From: Acetobacter cibinongensis
Lineage (GTDB): Bacteria > Pseudomonadota > Alphaproteobacteria > Acetobacterales > Acetobacteraceae
Reading direction: 5' to 3'
Assembly (NCBI RefSeq): GCF_000963925.1
Contig: NZ_BAMV01000017.1
Span: 248,001-312,000, forward strand
DNA: 64,000 nucleotides
Shown here: piece after piece, positions 37,650-45,292 of the stretch
Layout of the letters: each line of letters opens with the position of its first letter
Position numbering within the stretch: position 1 is the first letter of the stretch
Position numbers and translations under genes: made by a program
The notes under the pieces: generated by a model
What the model was told of the DNA's origin: nothing
Database searches by the model: none
What the model saw: the letters and a program-made list of their open reading frames with translations, nothing else

Positions 37650-38357
37650 ATGGCGGGGGTGTTCTTGTTCAAGAGACGCAAACCTGAAGAAACCAAACCG
37701 GCCGCATCCAGTTCTGGGCAGAGTGCCAGCCAGCCGGGCGCTGGCAGCAACCCAGCGGGTGCTTTCGGTTCCATTTTCCCATCCTCATCGTCCCCAGCCG
37801 GTTCTCCGTCGCCTGCTTCTGGCAGCCCGACTCCGGCTTCCCATCCTGCTACAGCAAAGGAGACCTCTATGGGTCGCGCGCCACTTCCCCCCGGTTCCCC
37901 CCTTTCCCCCAACGCATCCGTACCCCCTATTCCGGGTGCAGGACGTGGTTTGCCGCAGCAGGCACAGCCAAAAAAAGATGTGCCTGAGCAGCGCACTCTT
38001 GTTGTGGGTCGCGGCATTAGCGTGCAGGGCACCGTGCAGGACGCAGAACGCCTGGTGGTTGAAGGTACAGTTGAATCCAGCATGATCTCAGCCAAAGAAC
38101 TGGTTGTGATGCCGGGTGGCCTGTTCCGCGGTGGTGTGGAAGTTGAAAATGCTGAAATTGCAGGCACCGTTGACGGCACCCTGACTGCTCGTGGCAGCCT
38201 GACGCTGCGTGCAACGGGGCGTCTGCTTGGTAAGGCAGCGTGTCGTCGCCTTAAGGTGGAAGATGGTGGCCAGATCAGCGGTCAGCTTGAAATGCTGAAA
38301 GACGATAATGGTGCCGCCACGCCAGCCCCAGCCGCTGAAAAAAGCGCCGAAAGCTGA
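37650..38357 (+). CDS. Bactofilin (polymer-forming cytoskeletal protein)
   Basis: A 235-aa protein. Residues 1 to ~112 are a Pro/Ser/Ala-rich disordered arm with an FLFKRRKPEETKP start that may bind membrane. Residues ~115-215 are the bactofilin domain, an all-beta right-handed helix of short repeats (TLVVGRGISVQGTVQDAERL, VEGTVESSMISAKELVVMPGG, EIAGTVDGTLTARGSLTL). Bactofilins polymerise without nucleotide and place cell-wall enzymes, often M23 peptidases. No M23 gene is adjacent here. The N-terminal arm is longer than usual. Confidence 0.9.
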   Translation: MAGVFLFKRRKPEETKPAASSSGQSASQPGAGSNPAGAFGSIFPSSSSPAGSPSPASGSPTPASHPATAKETSMGRAPLPPGSPLSPNASVPPIPGAGRGLPQQAQPKKDVPEQRTLVVGRGISVQGTVQDAERLVVEGTVESSMISAKELVVMPGGLFRGGVEVENAEIAGTVDGTLTARGSLTLRATGRLLGKAACRRLKVEDGGQISGQLEMLKDDNGAATPAPAAEKSAES

Positions 38358-38458
38358 GATATCAGGTCTGAGGGGTGTGGCGATGACTTTCCCCTGTATG
38401 GAGTTGCTTCCATCAGGGGAAAGGGGCGCCCCAGCCTTGGGGTACCCTCTTTAAAAAT

Positions 38459-39064
38459 TCAGGCTACGTTATCGCGTCTGTCACGCAGTTTGACGTAAGC
38501 AATCTGTGCATGTTCGGCACAGTAAGGCTTCCCCGGGAGTGGGGTTGCTCCACAAAAATGAAAACCCGGTGTGCCGGGGTCACCAATCGGCCAACAGCAG
38601 GATGGGCCACGGCGCTTTTTGGGTTCAGCGTCCGAAATGCGGCTTAGCGCAGGTTTGGAGCGTGACTGTGCACGGGGTGCCGCGGCGGGTTTTTCTGGTT
38701 TGGCAGCAACTGCTGCTTTAGGTGCCGCTTCCGGCTTGGGGGCAGGTGGGACCACAGCGCTTACGGGCTTTACGGCCTCGTCTATCGCTTTGGGGGCTGC
38801 ATCTGCGGTAACAGGGGTTTTGGCGGCAATAGCGTCCGGCTTGTCCGTTACGGGTGCTTCAACAGGAGCTACTTTGGTCGCTTCAGCAACGGGCTTTTTC
38901 TCGCTCCGACGAATAGGCGACGGGCGGGGCGGCAAGCCAAGGCGATGCGCCTTGCCGACAACCGCATTTTTGGTGATGGAGAGTCTACGGCCAATTTCGG
39001 CTGTTGAAAGACCTTCTGCCCACAGCTCCCTGAGCCGGGAGATCGTTTCCTCGGTCCACTCCAT
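38459..39064 (-). CDS. gcrA: GcrA-family cell cycle regulator
   Basis: A 201-aa protein restricted to alphaproteobacteria. The N-terminal helix-turn-helix WTEETISRLRELWAEGLSTAEIGRRLSITKNAVVGKAHRLGL is the GcrA DNA-binding domain (residues 1-~45). The C-terminal sigma-70-interacting domain has the cysteine-rich CCWPIGDPGTPGFHFCG and PYCAEHAQIAY. The central ~100 residues are Ala/Pro/Lys-rich and low complexity, longer than in Caulobacter GcrA (173 aa). It is expected to activate promoters with CcrM-methylated GANTC sites. No GANTC was seen in its own upstream region. Confidence 0.94.
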   Translation of the reverse strand: MEWTEETISRLRELWAEGLSTAEIGRRLSITKNAVVGKAHRLGLPPRPSPIRRSEKKPVAEATKVAPVEAPVTDKPDAIAAKTPVTADAAPKAIDEAVKPVSAVVPPAPKPEAAPKAAVAAKPEKPAAAPRAQSRSKPALSRISDAEPKKRRGPSCCWPIGDPGTPGFHFCGATPLPGKPYCAEHAQIAYVKLRDRRDNVA

Positions 39065-39389
39065 TCACAGCCACCTTTTCACTTTGTCCCGAACGGCAGA
39101 AGCTAAATGCTTCTTTGGGAACGCATACTAGTGGCTGAACGCTTCTACCTCAAGGACTAAGCCATAAAATCCTGTCGCGAGGTCTGAAATGGCGTCAGAT
39201 CACGCCATTGCATGTGGGGAGGCATTTTTCTGCTGCCGCGTTTGAGACCTGGTCATTAACCGCTGACAAGAGGCACTTTTAGGGCAACGGCGAGGCACAG
39301 ATAGGCTGGTCAAAGCCGAACTATGTCACGCCAATCAAAGCGCCTCGCTCTGGTGCAGAACGCTTTCCGTACAAAGCGCCCGGCCTGTT
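39065..39389. other. Intergenic region upstream of gcrA
   Basis: This interval is 325 bp between the gcrA start and the end of the ArsC-like gene, both leftward. I see no plausible gene. It should hold the gcrA promoter. No strong hairpin with a T-run marks the end of the upstream transcript. Confidence 0.5.
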
Positions 39390-39746
39390 TCAGGATTTTG
39401 GCAAGATTTCCAGCACAAGTTCCTTCGGTCTGCATGCCCGTGTTCCGAGCGGCGAGGTCACAACCGGCCGGTTTAAAAGCTCAGGATGGGCAGCTATAGC
39501 GTCCAGAATAGTGTCATCAGACACTGTTGGGGAAGCCAGACCGAGTTTTTCGTAAAGCTCTCCTTTTTCACGTAGGAGAGCTCTGACAGGTTGGCTACTG
39601 GTGGCGGCCAGTTGGGCCAATGTATCCCGGCTGGGAGGCGTTTTGAGGTAAAGCACAACCTCGGGCGTTATGCCTGCGTCCTCAATCATGGCCAGAACAG
39701 CGCGGGATGTACCACAGGCCGGATTATGGTAGAGAGTAACCGTCAT
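39390..39746 (-). CDS. ArsC-family thioredoxin-fold protein (arsenate reductase-like)
   Basis: A 118-aa protein of the glutaredoxin-linked arsenate reductase family. The active-site loop is YHNPACGTSRAVLAMIEDAG (one Cys, then Ser/Arg). RPVVTSPLGTRACRPKELVLEIL is the normal C-terminal substrate segment. ArsC enzymes use Cys12 and three arginines, and R, R and R are present in comparable places. ATG 39746 follows an AGGA-like site. It lies 23 nt downstream of the Lrp gene. No other ars gene is near, so it could serve another thiol reduction (the related Spx/YffB proteins also use this fold). Confidence 0.85.
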   Translation of the reverse strand: MTVTLYHNPACGTSRAVLAMIEDAGITPEVVLYLKTPPSRDTLAQLAATSSQPVRALLREKGELYEKLGLASPTVSDDTILDAIAAHPELLNRPVVTSPLGTRACRPKELVLEILPKS

Positions 39747-39769
39747 CAAGAAATATCCTGATAGGAATG

Positions 39770-40231
39770 TTAAAGAGGTAGTGGGCGATTATCCGCAATG
39801 GCTTCCATAGCCATGTAGGATGTCACGGTATCCAAGTCGATATGTTCAATCATTCTTCTGTAAATAGTGTCAAATGCATTCATGTCTTTGGCGACTATTT
39901 TCAACATATAGTCATAGTCTCCGGCAATACGGTAAAAATCGACAATATTGGGAATAGAGAGAACAACTTTTTTGAAATTATCCAGCCATTCTTTTGCATG
40001 ATGCCGTGTCTTGACCAGCACAATGACGGTCAGGTCCATTTCTATGCTGGCACGATCCAGCACAACGGTTTGGCCGCGCAGAATGCCCGCAGCTTTTAAG
40101 GCCTGTAGTCGTCGCCAGCAGGCATTTTGTGACATACCGACCTTTTCAGCCAGATCCCTCTGGGAAAGCGAGGCATCCTGCTGCAAGGTACGCAACAAGG
40201 CGCGGTCTAGATGATCTAGTTTAAGGCTCAT
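39770..40231 (-). CDS. Lrp/AsnC-family transcriptional regulator
   Basis: A 153-aa regulator. The N-terminal winged helix-turn-helix (LDRALLRTLQQDASLSQRDLAEKVGMSQNACWRRLQAL) is followed by a RAM/effector domain (IEMDLTVIVLVKTRHH, FYRIAGDYDYMLKIVAKDM). GDYDYML is the usual amino-acid-binding turn. It is divergent from the PLP-dependent enzyme, with a perfect 12-bp palindrome just upstream, and probably regulates both directions. The effector is probably an amino acid, perhaps cysteine or a relative, given the neighbour. Confidence 0.93.
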   Translation of the reverse strand: MSLKLDHLDRALLRTLQQDASLSQRDLAEKVGMSQNACWRRLQALKAAGILRGQTVVLDRASIEMDLTVIVLVKTRHHAKEWLDNFKKVVLSIPNIVDFYRIAGDYDYMLKIVAKDMNAFDTIYRRMIEHIDLDTVTSYMAMEAIADNRPLPL

Positions 40232-40235
40232 AAGC

Positions 40236-40247
40236 GATCATATGATC
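40236..40247. promoter_or_regulatory. Candidate Lrp operator
   Basis: A perfect palindrome, GATCATATGATC, starts 5 nt before the Lrp start codon and about 100 nt from the divergent PLP enzyme. A/T-rich dyads of this kind are typical Lrp/AsnC sites. The assignment rests on position and symmetry. Confidence 0.45.
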
Positions 40248-40345
40248 TGATTTTTGAGCAATCAAGCAGGAAATTGGGTAAGTTATTGGGGCGTGAGCCC
40301 GGTAGTCTGTGTGAACTCTCACTCCCTCATGACGGCTTGTTGATC

Positions 40346-41812
40346 ATGCATACTCCAGAAACGCTTTTCCCCCGGTTTGCTGCTTCACTCCAGCAGGATG
40401 CGATTGTGCAGCGCCTTGGAGCGGATGTCATAGGCGATGGTATGCCAATAGAGGGGCCATACGGTGTGGTTCCCCTGATCTATGCAGACTATGTGGCATC
40501 AGGCCGGGCGTTGGGCATGATAGAGCAGACCATCGCGCAGGATGTATTGCCTTATTACGCGAACAGCCACACGGAAGCTTCCCTATGCGGACAGGTTATG
40601 AACCGTCTGCGTCACGCAGCACGGCAGACCATTGCGCGGTTATGCGGGGCGGAGCATGGCTACGCGACCATTTTTGCGGGCAACGGTGCTACGGCGGGCC
40701 TGAATAAGCTGGTTCACTTATTGGGTGTGACGGCAGCCGTTAAAGCCGGACAAAAGCCTTTGGTGCTGATGGGGCCATATGAGCACCACTCCAACATTCT
40801 GCCGTGGCGTGAGAGCGGTGCCAGCTTGATAGAACTGGCCGAAGCGCCAGAAGGTGGCCCAGACATGCAGCAGTTGGAAGATTGTCTGCGGAATGCCGGG
40901 GCGGGCCGTTTGGTCATTGGCGCATTTTCAGCGGCATCCAACGTCACGGGAATTGTCACGGATGTTGATAAAGTCACAAGGCTTTTGAAATCATACGGGG
41001 CAAAATCGGTTTGGGATTATGCCGGGGCTGGGCCGTATCTGCCTATTTCCATGCAGGCTGGGACCGAGTGTGAAAAAGATGCTGTGGTTATCTCCACACA
41101 TAAATTCATTGGGGGGCCGGGCGCATCTGGTGTGCTTATTGTGCGGGATGCGGCGGTTGAGGTGTCCTGCCCCAGTGCGCCGGGTGGTGGCACTGTAAAA
41201 TTTGTTTCTCCGTGGGGGCATGATTACTCAGCTAACCTCGTGGCACGGGAAGAGGCGGGTACGCCAGATATTATTGGCAATATTCGTGCAGCACTCTGCT
41301 TTATGGTGAAAGATGCCATTGGCCAGACTTACATGGCTGAGCGTAATGCGGCTCTTTACCAGAAGGCGTATAAAAGTTTGAGCGCCAATCCCCATATTCA
41401 GGTTTTGGGAAATGCCAAAGCTGACCAGCACTTGCCCATCTTCTCTTTTCGAATAAAGGATGATGCAGGCATGCTTGTGCATCATCAGCTTTTTACGCGT
41501 ATGCTGTCTGACCGGTATGGTATTCAGGCCCGGGGCGGCTGTGCCTGTGCTGGTCCATACGCGCATAGATTGCTCGGGATAGAGGAAGAGCAGTCCCGTG
41601 CGTTACATGCTGTTATTCAGGCAGGTCAGGAATTGGAAAAACCTGGCTGGGTGCGACTAAATTTCAGCGTTCTCATGAGTGATGAGAAAGTGGAGTATAT
41701 TCTTTCTGCTGTAAATGAACTGGCTGACATGGCGCGTGACGTAGGGAGCAGCTATCACTGCGATGCTGCCACAGCACGTTTTCGCTATGACGTTGCCCAA
41801 GCAGCAGAGTGA
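40346..41812 (+). CDS. Class V aminotransferase-fold PLP enzyme (cysteine desulfurase/lyase-like)
   Basis: A 488-aa fold-type I PLP enzyme. The Schiff-base lysine is in STHKFIGGPGASG (Lys253 from this start), the PLP aspartate is in WDYAGAGPY, and GNGATAGLNKLVHLLG and YEHHSNILPWRESG fit the cysteine desulfurase / selenocysteine lyase superfamily. An unusual RGGCACAGPYAHRLLG segment near residue 405 has two cysteines where desulfurases carry their mobile catalytic Cys loop. The reaction is unknown; release of sulfur from cysteine or a related amino acid is plausible. ATG 40346 was chosen; a TTG at 40274 is possible but overlaps the operator region. Confidence 0.85.
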   Translation: MHTPETLFPRFAASLQQDAIVQRLGADVIGDGMPIEGPYGVVPLIYADYVASGRALGMIEQTIAQDVLPYYANSHTEASLCGQVMNRLRHAARQTIARLCGAEHGYATIFAGNGATAGLNKLVHLLGVTAAVKAGQKPLVLMGPYEHHSNILPWRESGASLIELAEAPEGGPDMQQLEDCLRNAGAGRLVIGAFSAASNVTGIVTDVDKVTRLLKSYGAKSVWDYAGAGPYLPISMQAGTECEKDAVVISTHKFIGGPGASGVLIVRDAAVEVSCPSAPGGGTVKFVSPWGHDYSANLVAREEAGTPDIIGNIRAALCFMVKDAIGQTYMAERNAALYQKAYKSLSANPHIQVLGNAKADQHLPIFSFRIKDDAGMLVHHQLFTRMLSDRYGIQARGGCACAGPYAHRLLGIEEEQSRALHAVIQAGQELEKPGWVRLNFSVLMSDEKVEYILSAVNELADMARDVGSSYHCDAATARFRYDVAQAAE

Positions 41813-41966
41813 CGCAGAAGCGTGCTGGAATTATTTGCCCAACAAGCAGTAAAAATCTCATACTTTCATGGTGGTCGATGAGAAGCCCGACTTTGGGAGC
41901 TAACTACATCCTAGTTTTTACGAAGCAATATTTATAAATTCTATTCTGCTTCCGTAGTATTGAATA

Positions 41967-42010
41967 GGGCTGTGTAAAGAGAGAACTTCCTCTTTAAACA
42001 GCTCTTTTTT
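41967..42010 (+). terminator. Strong Rho-independent terminator
   Basis: Arms GGGCTGTGTAAAGAG (41967-41981) and CTCTTTAAACAGCTC (41990-42004), with one mismatch and one G-U pair, are followed by T6. It lies 155 nt after the PLP enzyme stop and 69 nt before the SulP start, so the transporter must have its own promoter. Confidence 0.9.
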
Positions 42011-42078
42011 GTTTGATACGGCAGGATGATATACTGTGCCACGTAGTCAAGACGATTAAGTGTTAAGCGAGTGGCGGT

Positions 42079-43764
42079 ATGGATATACAGGGTAGAGCAG
42101 GAGCCATGTGGCGTAGGCTAAGTGGGTTGCGGCACAAAGACAGCAGAAAGCAAGCCATGCAGGATGCGCTTGCTGGTCTTTCCTTGGCGTCCATGACCAT
42201 TCCGCAAGTTCTGGGCTATGCCCGTATTGCAGGTATGCCTGCCGTCACGGGGCTTTATACAGTTCTTTTGCCACTTATGGCATTTTCCGTGTTCGGGTCG
42301 TCCCGTCATCTTGTGGTGGCGGCAGATTCTGCAACGGCTGCCATTTTTTCCAGCTCTCTGTCCGAAATCGCTTCCCCCCAAACGGCTTATTATACAGAGC
42401 TGGTTGGTATGGTGGCTCTACTAAGTGGGGCTCTTCTGCTTGTTGCCCGTTTTTTCAAATTAGGTTTCCTTTCAGATTTTCTTTCACGGACCGTTCTGGC
42501 TGGCTTTATGGCAGGGGTGGGTGTTCAGGTCGCCTTGGCCATGCTGGCTGATATGCTGGGCGTTGTTGTGCATACGCGTAATTCCCTGCGACAGGCTTAC
42601 CAGTTGGCTCTGGCATTGCCGCACGTGGTACCGTTTGCCGTGTGTCTGGCTATCGCCACGAGTAGTGTTCTATGGCTTGGGGAGCGCTGGTGCAAACAGG
42701 TGCCGTGGTCGCTGGCAGTTGTTGTAGCTGGCATCACTATGGGGTGGCTTTACCCCTTGCAGGCTTATGGCGTGCATCTTGTAGGGCCAATAACTGCGGG
42801 CCTGCCTTCTTTACATATTCCCCGTGTGGCATGGGATGACATGCTGGCTCTTCTGCCTGTTGCGACATCATGTGTGTTTGTCATGATTGCACAAAGTGCA
42901 GCAACAGCCAGAGCGGCTGCGGATAGTTTTGATGAAACTGTTGATGAAAACAAGGATATTCTCGGCTTAAGTCTGGCCAATGCCTGCGCCGCGTTAACCG
43001 GCGCCTTTGCGGTTAACGGAAGCCCCACACAAACAGCCATGGCAATAAAAGCAGGGGCCAGAAGCCAGATGGCCCAGGGTATTTTTTCACTGATTACCTT
43101 ATCTGTGCTTCTGTTTTTGACAAAGCCACTACAATATCTGCCGCATTGTATTCTGGCGGCTATCGTTTTTAATGTTGGCGTTGGCATGATAAGGCTGCGT
43201 GTTCTTGATGCCATACGTCGTGAGAGCCCCGGGGAGTTCTGGTTGGCCGTCATGACAGGTTTGACGGTTGTGTGTTTAGGGGTGGAGCAGGGTATTTTTG
43301 CCGCTATTGCCCTCTCTCTTTTCCGGCATGTGCGGCATAGTTATCTCCCACATACACAAGTTTTAAAAAAAGACCCTGTAACAGGTCTGTTTGAGGCAGA
43401 GCCTGTAAAAACAGGAAGTTTTTCCGAACCCGGAATAGTGATTTATCGTTTCTCGGCTGATATTTTTTATGCCAATAGCACCAGATTTGCTGATGATATT
43501 ATGCTTCTGGTTCAGCCTGGATTAAAAAGCATTGTCATTGATGCCAGTGCAATTACGGATATTGATTATTCCGCAGCAGTGGTTGTTCGTAAGTTGCTTC
43601 AGGATTTGGTGCAGCGGAATATCTGCATTATTTTTGGCCGTGTCAGCGTTTATCTGAAATCAGATATGGACCGCCATTTTATTTCTCAAATTGTTGGGGA
43701 GAGTAATATTTTCCCGCAGCTTCATACTGCGTTGTCAGAAGCCCGTCGTCATGTTCAGAAATAA
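42079..43764 (+). CDS. SulP-family anion transporter with STAS domain
   Basis: A 561-aa membrane protein of the SLC26/SulP family (sulfate, bicarbonate, dicarboxylates or chloride). The membrane domain begins with KQAMQDALAGLSLASMTIPQVLGYARIAGMPAVTGLY and SSRHLVVAADSATAAI, the best-conserved family segments, and runs through ~12 helices to residue ~430. Residues ~440-550 form a STAS domain (VIYRFSADIFYANSTRFADD, SIVIDASAITDIDYSAAVVV). Substrate is not decided by sequence. Sulfate would fit the sulfur-related neighbours. It ends within a perfect inverted repeat. Confidence 0.9.
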   Translation: MDIQGRAGAMWRRLSGLRHKDSRKQAMQDALAGLSLASMTIPQVLGYARIAGMPAVTGLYTVLLPLMAFSVFGSSRHLVVAADSATAAIFSSSLSEIASPQTAYYTELVGMVALLSGALLLVARFFKLGFLSDFLSRTVLAGFMAGVGVQVALAMLADMLGVVVHTRNSLRQAYQLALALPHVVPFAVCLAIATSSVLWLGERWCKQVPWSLAVVVAGITMGWLYPLQAYGVHLVGPITAGLPSLHIPRVAWDDMLALLPVATSCVFVMIAQSAATARAAADSFDETVDENKDILGLSLANACAALTGAFAVNGSPTQTAMAIKAGARSQMAQGIFSLITLSVLLFLTKPLQYLPHCILAAIVFNVGVGMIRLRVLDAIRRESPGEFWLAVMTGLTVVCLGVEQGIFAAIALSLFRHVRHSYLPHTQVLKKDPVTGLFEAEPVKTGSFSEPGIVIYRFSADIFYANSTRFADDIMLLVQPGLKSIVIDASAITDIDYSAAVVVRKLLQDLVQRNICIIFGRVSVYLKSDMDRHFISQIVGESNIFPQLHTALSEARRHVQK

Positions 43765-43780
43765 GTGTGAACATGACGAC
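43745..43780 (+). other. Perfect 12-bp inverted repeat around the SulP stop codon
   Basis: GTCGTCATGTTC (43745-43756) and GAACATGACGAC (43769-43780) pair perfectly around a 12-nt loop that contains the TAA stop. A second small repeat TTGTTCT/AGAACAA follows at 43796-43812. No clean T-run follows, so this may be a terminator for either convergent transcript or an mRNA-stability element. Confidence 0.6.
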
Positions 43781-43819
43781 AGAAGCTTGTGAGGCTTGTT
43801 CTGTCAGAACAAAGTTATT

Positions 43820-43918
43820 TTATGGGAAAAAACGCTTCCCGAAAAGGTATGCAGCACAAAAAACTGTAAGATAAATAAAGGGAATAAACAAAATTATTCC
43901 TTCTATATCTCCTAACAT
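43820..43918 (-). CDS. 32-aa single-span membrane protein at the end of the cyd operon
   Basis: An ATG at 43918 with a strong GGGAGG site 8-13 nt upstream, embedded in the last codons of the preceding gene. Only 2 nt separate that stop from this start. The product begins MLGDIEGIILFIPFIY, crosses the membrane once (residues ~8-26) and ends with basic GKRFFP. Size, position and RBS make it a real gene although it is too short for standard calling. It resembles, by position and topology only, the tiny accessory subunits of cytochrome bd (CydX, CydH/CydY). Sequence similarity to those is not obvious. Confidence 0.65.
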   Translation of the reverse strand: MLGDIEGIILFIPFIYLTVFCAAYLFGKRFFP

Positions 43919-43920
43919 GA

Positions 43921-44112
43921 TTATACCTCCCTATCCTGAGATGAGTCCATTTGGGCGTCAAACAGAACAGCGCCTGCACCCGAAACCAGAATAATCATGA
44001 CAGTGCCAATAACCCATGCAAAGTACCACGGGCCTTGGTCACCAACAAAAACAGCAAACAGCAAAGCCACAACAAGCGTTAAGGCCAGACCGGCTAGACG
44101 GAGCAGCAACAT
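43921..44112 (-). CDS. cydX: CydX-like small subunit of cytochrome bd oxidase, with extra N-terminal helix
   Basis: 63 aa, starting at ATG 44112 with AGGAGG 7 nt upstream; the longer frame would run into cydB. The second half, PWYFAWVIGTVMIILVSGAG, closely follows E. coli CydX (MWYFAWILGTLLACSFG). CydX is usually 30-50 aa and begins at that Trp-Tyr. Here ~28 residues holding another membrane helix (LRLAGLALTLVVALLFAVFV) precede it, so the protein has two helices. CydX binds CydA and stabilises the haems. The gene lies 16 nt after cydB and its stop sits 2 nt before the 32-aa gene. Confidence 0.8.
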   Translation of the reverse strand: MLLLRLAGLALTLVVALLFAVFVGDQGPWYFAWVIGTVMIILVSGAGAVLFDAQMDSSQDREV

Positions 44113-44128
44113 GACACGTCCTCCTGTA

Positions 44129-45268
44129 TTAGTAACTATGGGAGTCATGAATGATATCAGCCGTGCGCACCTTGCCGCGCATGACATAGTAGCACCATGA
44201 TGTGTAAGACAGAATGATAGGCACAAAAATAAGAGCAACAACCAGCATGCAGGACAAACCATAAGCACTGGCACTACTGTTCCAGATAGTCAGGCTTTGG
44301 TCCGGTGCGGTTGTGGATGGCATGAAGAAAGGGAACATGGCGGCAGCAACCGTGCCAATAGTGCCAACCCAGGAGCCAAGGCCAATCCACCATGCGGCTA
44401 CTGATTTGCCAAAATAGGCGGCACAGGCTCCGGCTACCATGCAGAACAGGCCAAGAGCAGGCACCAGCCACAAAATGGGGTGTTGTGTGAAATTATGCAG
44501 CCATGCTCCGGCTGTATGTAGCACATGCTGCCCATGAAGCGGGTTGGCTGGCATGGCAGGGTTTACATCCCCTATCAGAACAAAACCCTTCTGCTGGCTT
44601 ATGAAAACCCCGCCTATAGCGAACAGAACCGCAGCAACAAGGCCACCACGTACAGCATAGCGCTGTGCTCTGTCATAAAGCGGGTTTTCACTCCGGAGCA
44701 TCAGCATGACGCCACCCTGATACACGCTGAGCGCCACAGACATCAGGCCGCACAGAATAACAAAGGGGCTGAGCAGATAGGAGAAGAACGAACTATCCTG
44801 ATAATACTGACCGTTCCAGCCAAAATGGTAGCCAACGCCTTCCAGAATATTGCCGAAGGCAGCACCATAAATGAACATCGGCAGAAAACCGGATACCAGA
44901 AAAACCCAGTCCCAACTTGCGCGCCAGAGAGTGCTATCTGCCTTGGAGCGGTATTCAAAAGCAACAGGCCGTAAAATCATGCTGAACAACAGCAGAATCA
45001 TAACCACGTAAAAAACAGAAAAAGACGTGGCGTAAAGGGTCGGGAATGCCGCAAAAATTGAACCCCCACCCAAGATAAACCACACCTGGTTACCGTCCCA
45101 ATGCGGGCCAATAATGTTGAGGGCCGTCCGGCGCTCTCCATCATTGCGGCCAACAAAGCGCAGTAGGGTGCCAACGCCCATGTCCATACCAACCATAAGC
45201 CCCAGACCTATGAGAAGAATGCACAGGATGGCTGCCCAAACCAGTTTGAGAATAGCGTAAAGTTCCAT
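44129..45268 (-). CDS. cydB: Cytochrome bd ubiquinol oxidase subunit II
   Basis: A 379-aa membrane protein, identical in length to E. coli CydB. Conserved features are MVGMDMGVGTLLRFVGRNDGERRTALN and GPHWDGNQVWFILGGGSIFAAFP near the N-terminus and RPVAFEYRSK. It pairs with CydA in the quinol-oxidising, oxygen-reducing bd oxidase. It lies 24 nt after cydA, with two small membrane-protein genes following directly. Confidence 0.97.
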   Translation of the reverse strand: MELYAILKLVWAAILCILLIGLGLMVGMDMGVGTLLRFVGRNDGERRTALNIIGPHWDGNQVWFILGGGSIFAAFPTLYATSFSVFYVVMILLLFSMILRPVAFEYRSKADSTLWRASWDWVFLVSGFLPMFIYGAAFGNILEGVGYHFGWNGQYYQDSSFFSYLLSPFVILCGLMSVALSVYQGGVMLMLRSENPLYDRAQRYAVRGGLVAAVLFAIGGVFISQQKGFVLIGDVNPAMPANPLHGQHVLHTAGAWLHNFTQHPILWLVPALGLFCMVAGACAAYFGKSVAAWWIGLGSWVGTIGTVAAAMFPFFMPSTTAPDQSLTIWNSSASAYGLSCMLVVALIFVPIILSYTSWCYYVMRGKVRTADIIHDSHSY

Positions 45269-45292
45269 AACAGGCCCTTTCTTGTGGCAGGA

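Noticed and set aside
37660-37990. Pro/Ser-rich stretch possibly not coding
   Set aside because: The frame is continuous with a clear bactofilin domain, and low-complexity arms are usual in this family.
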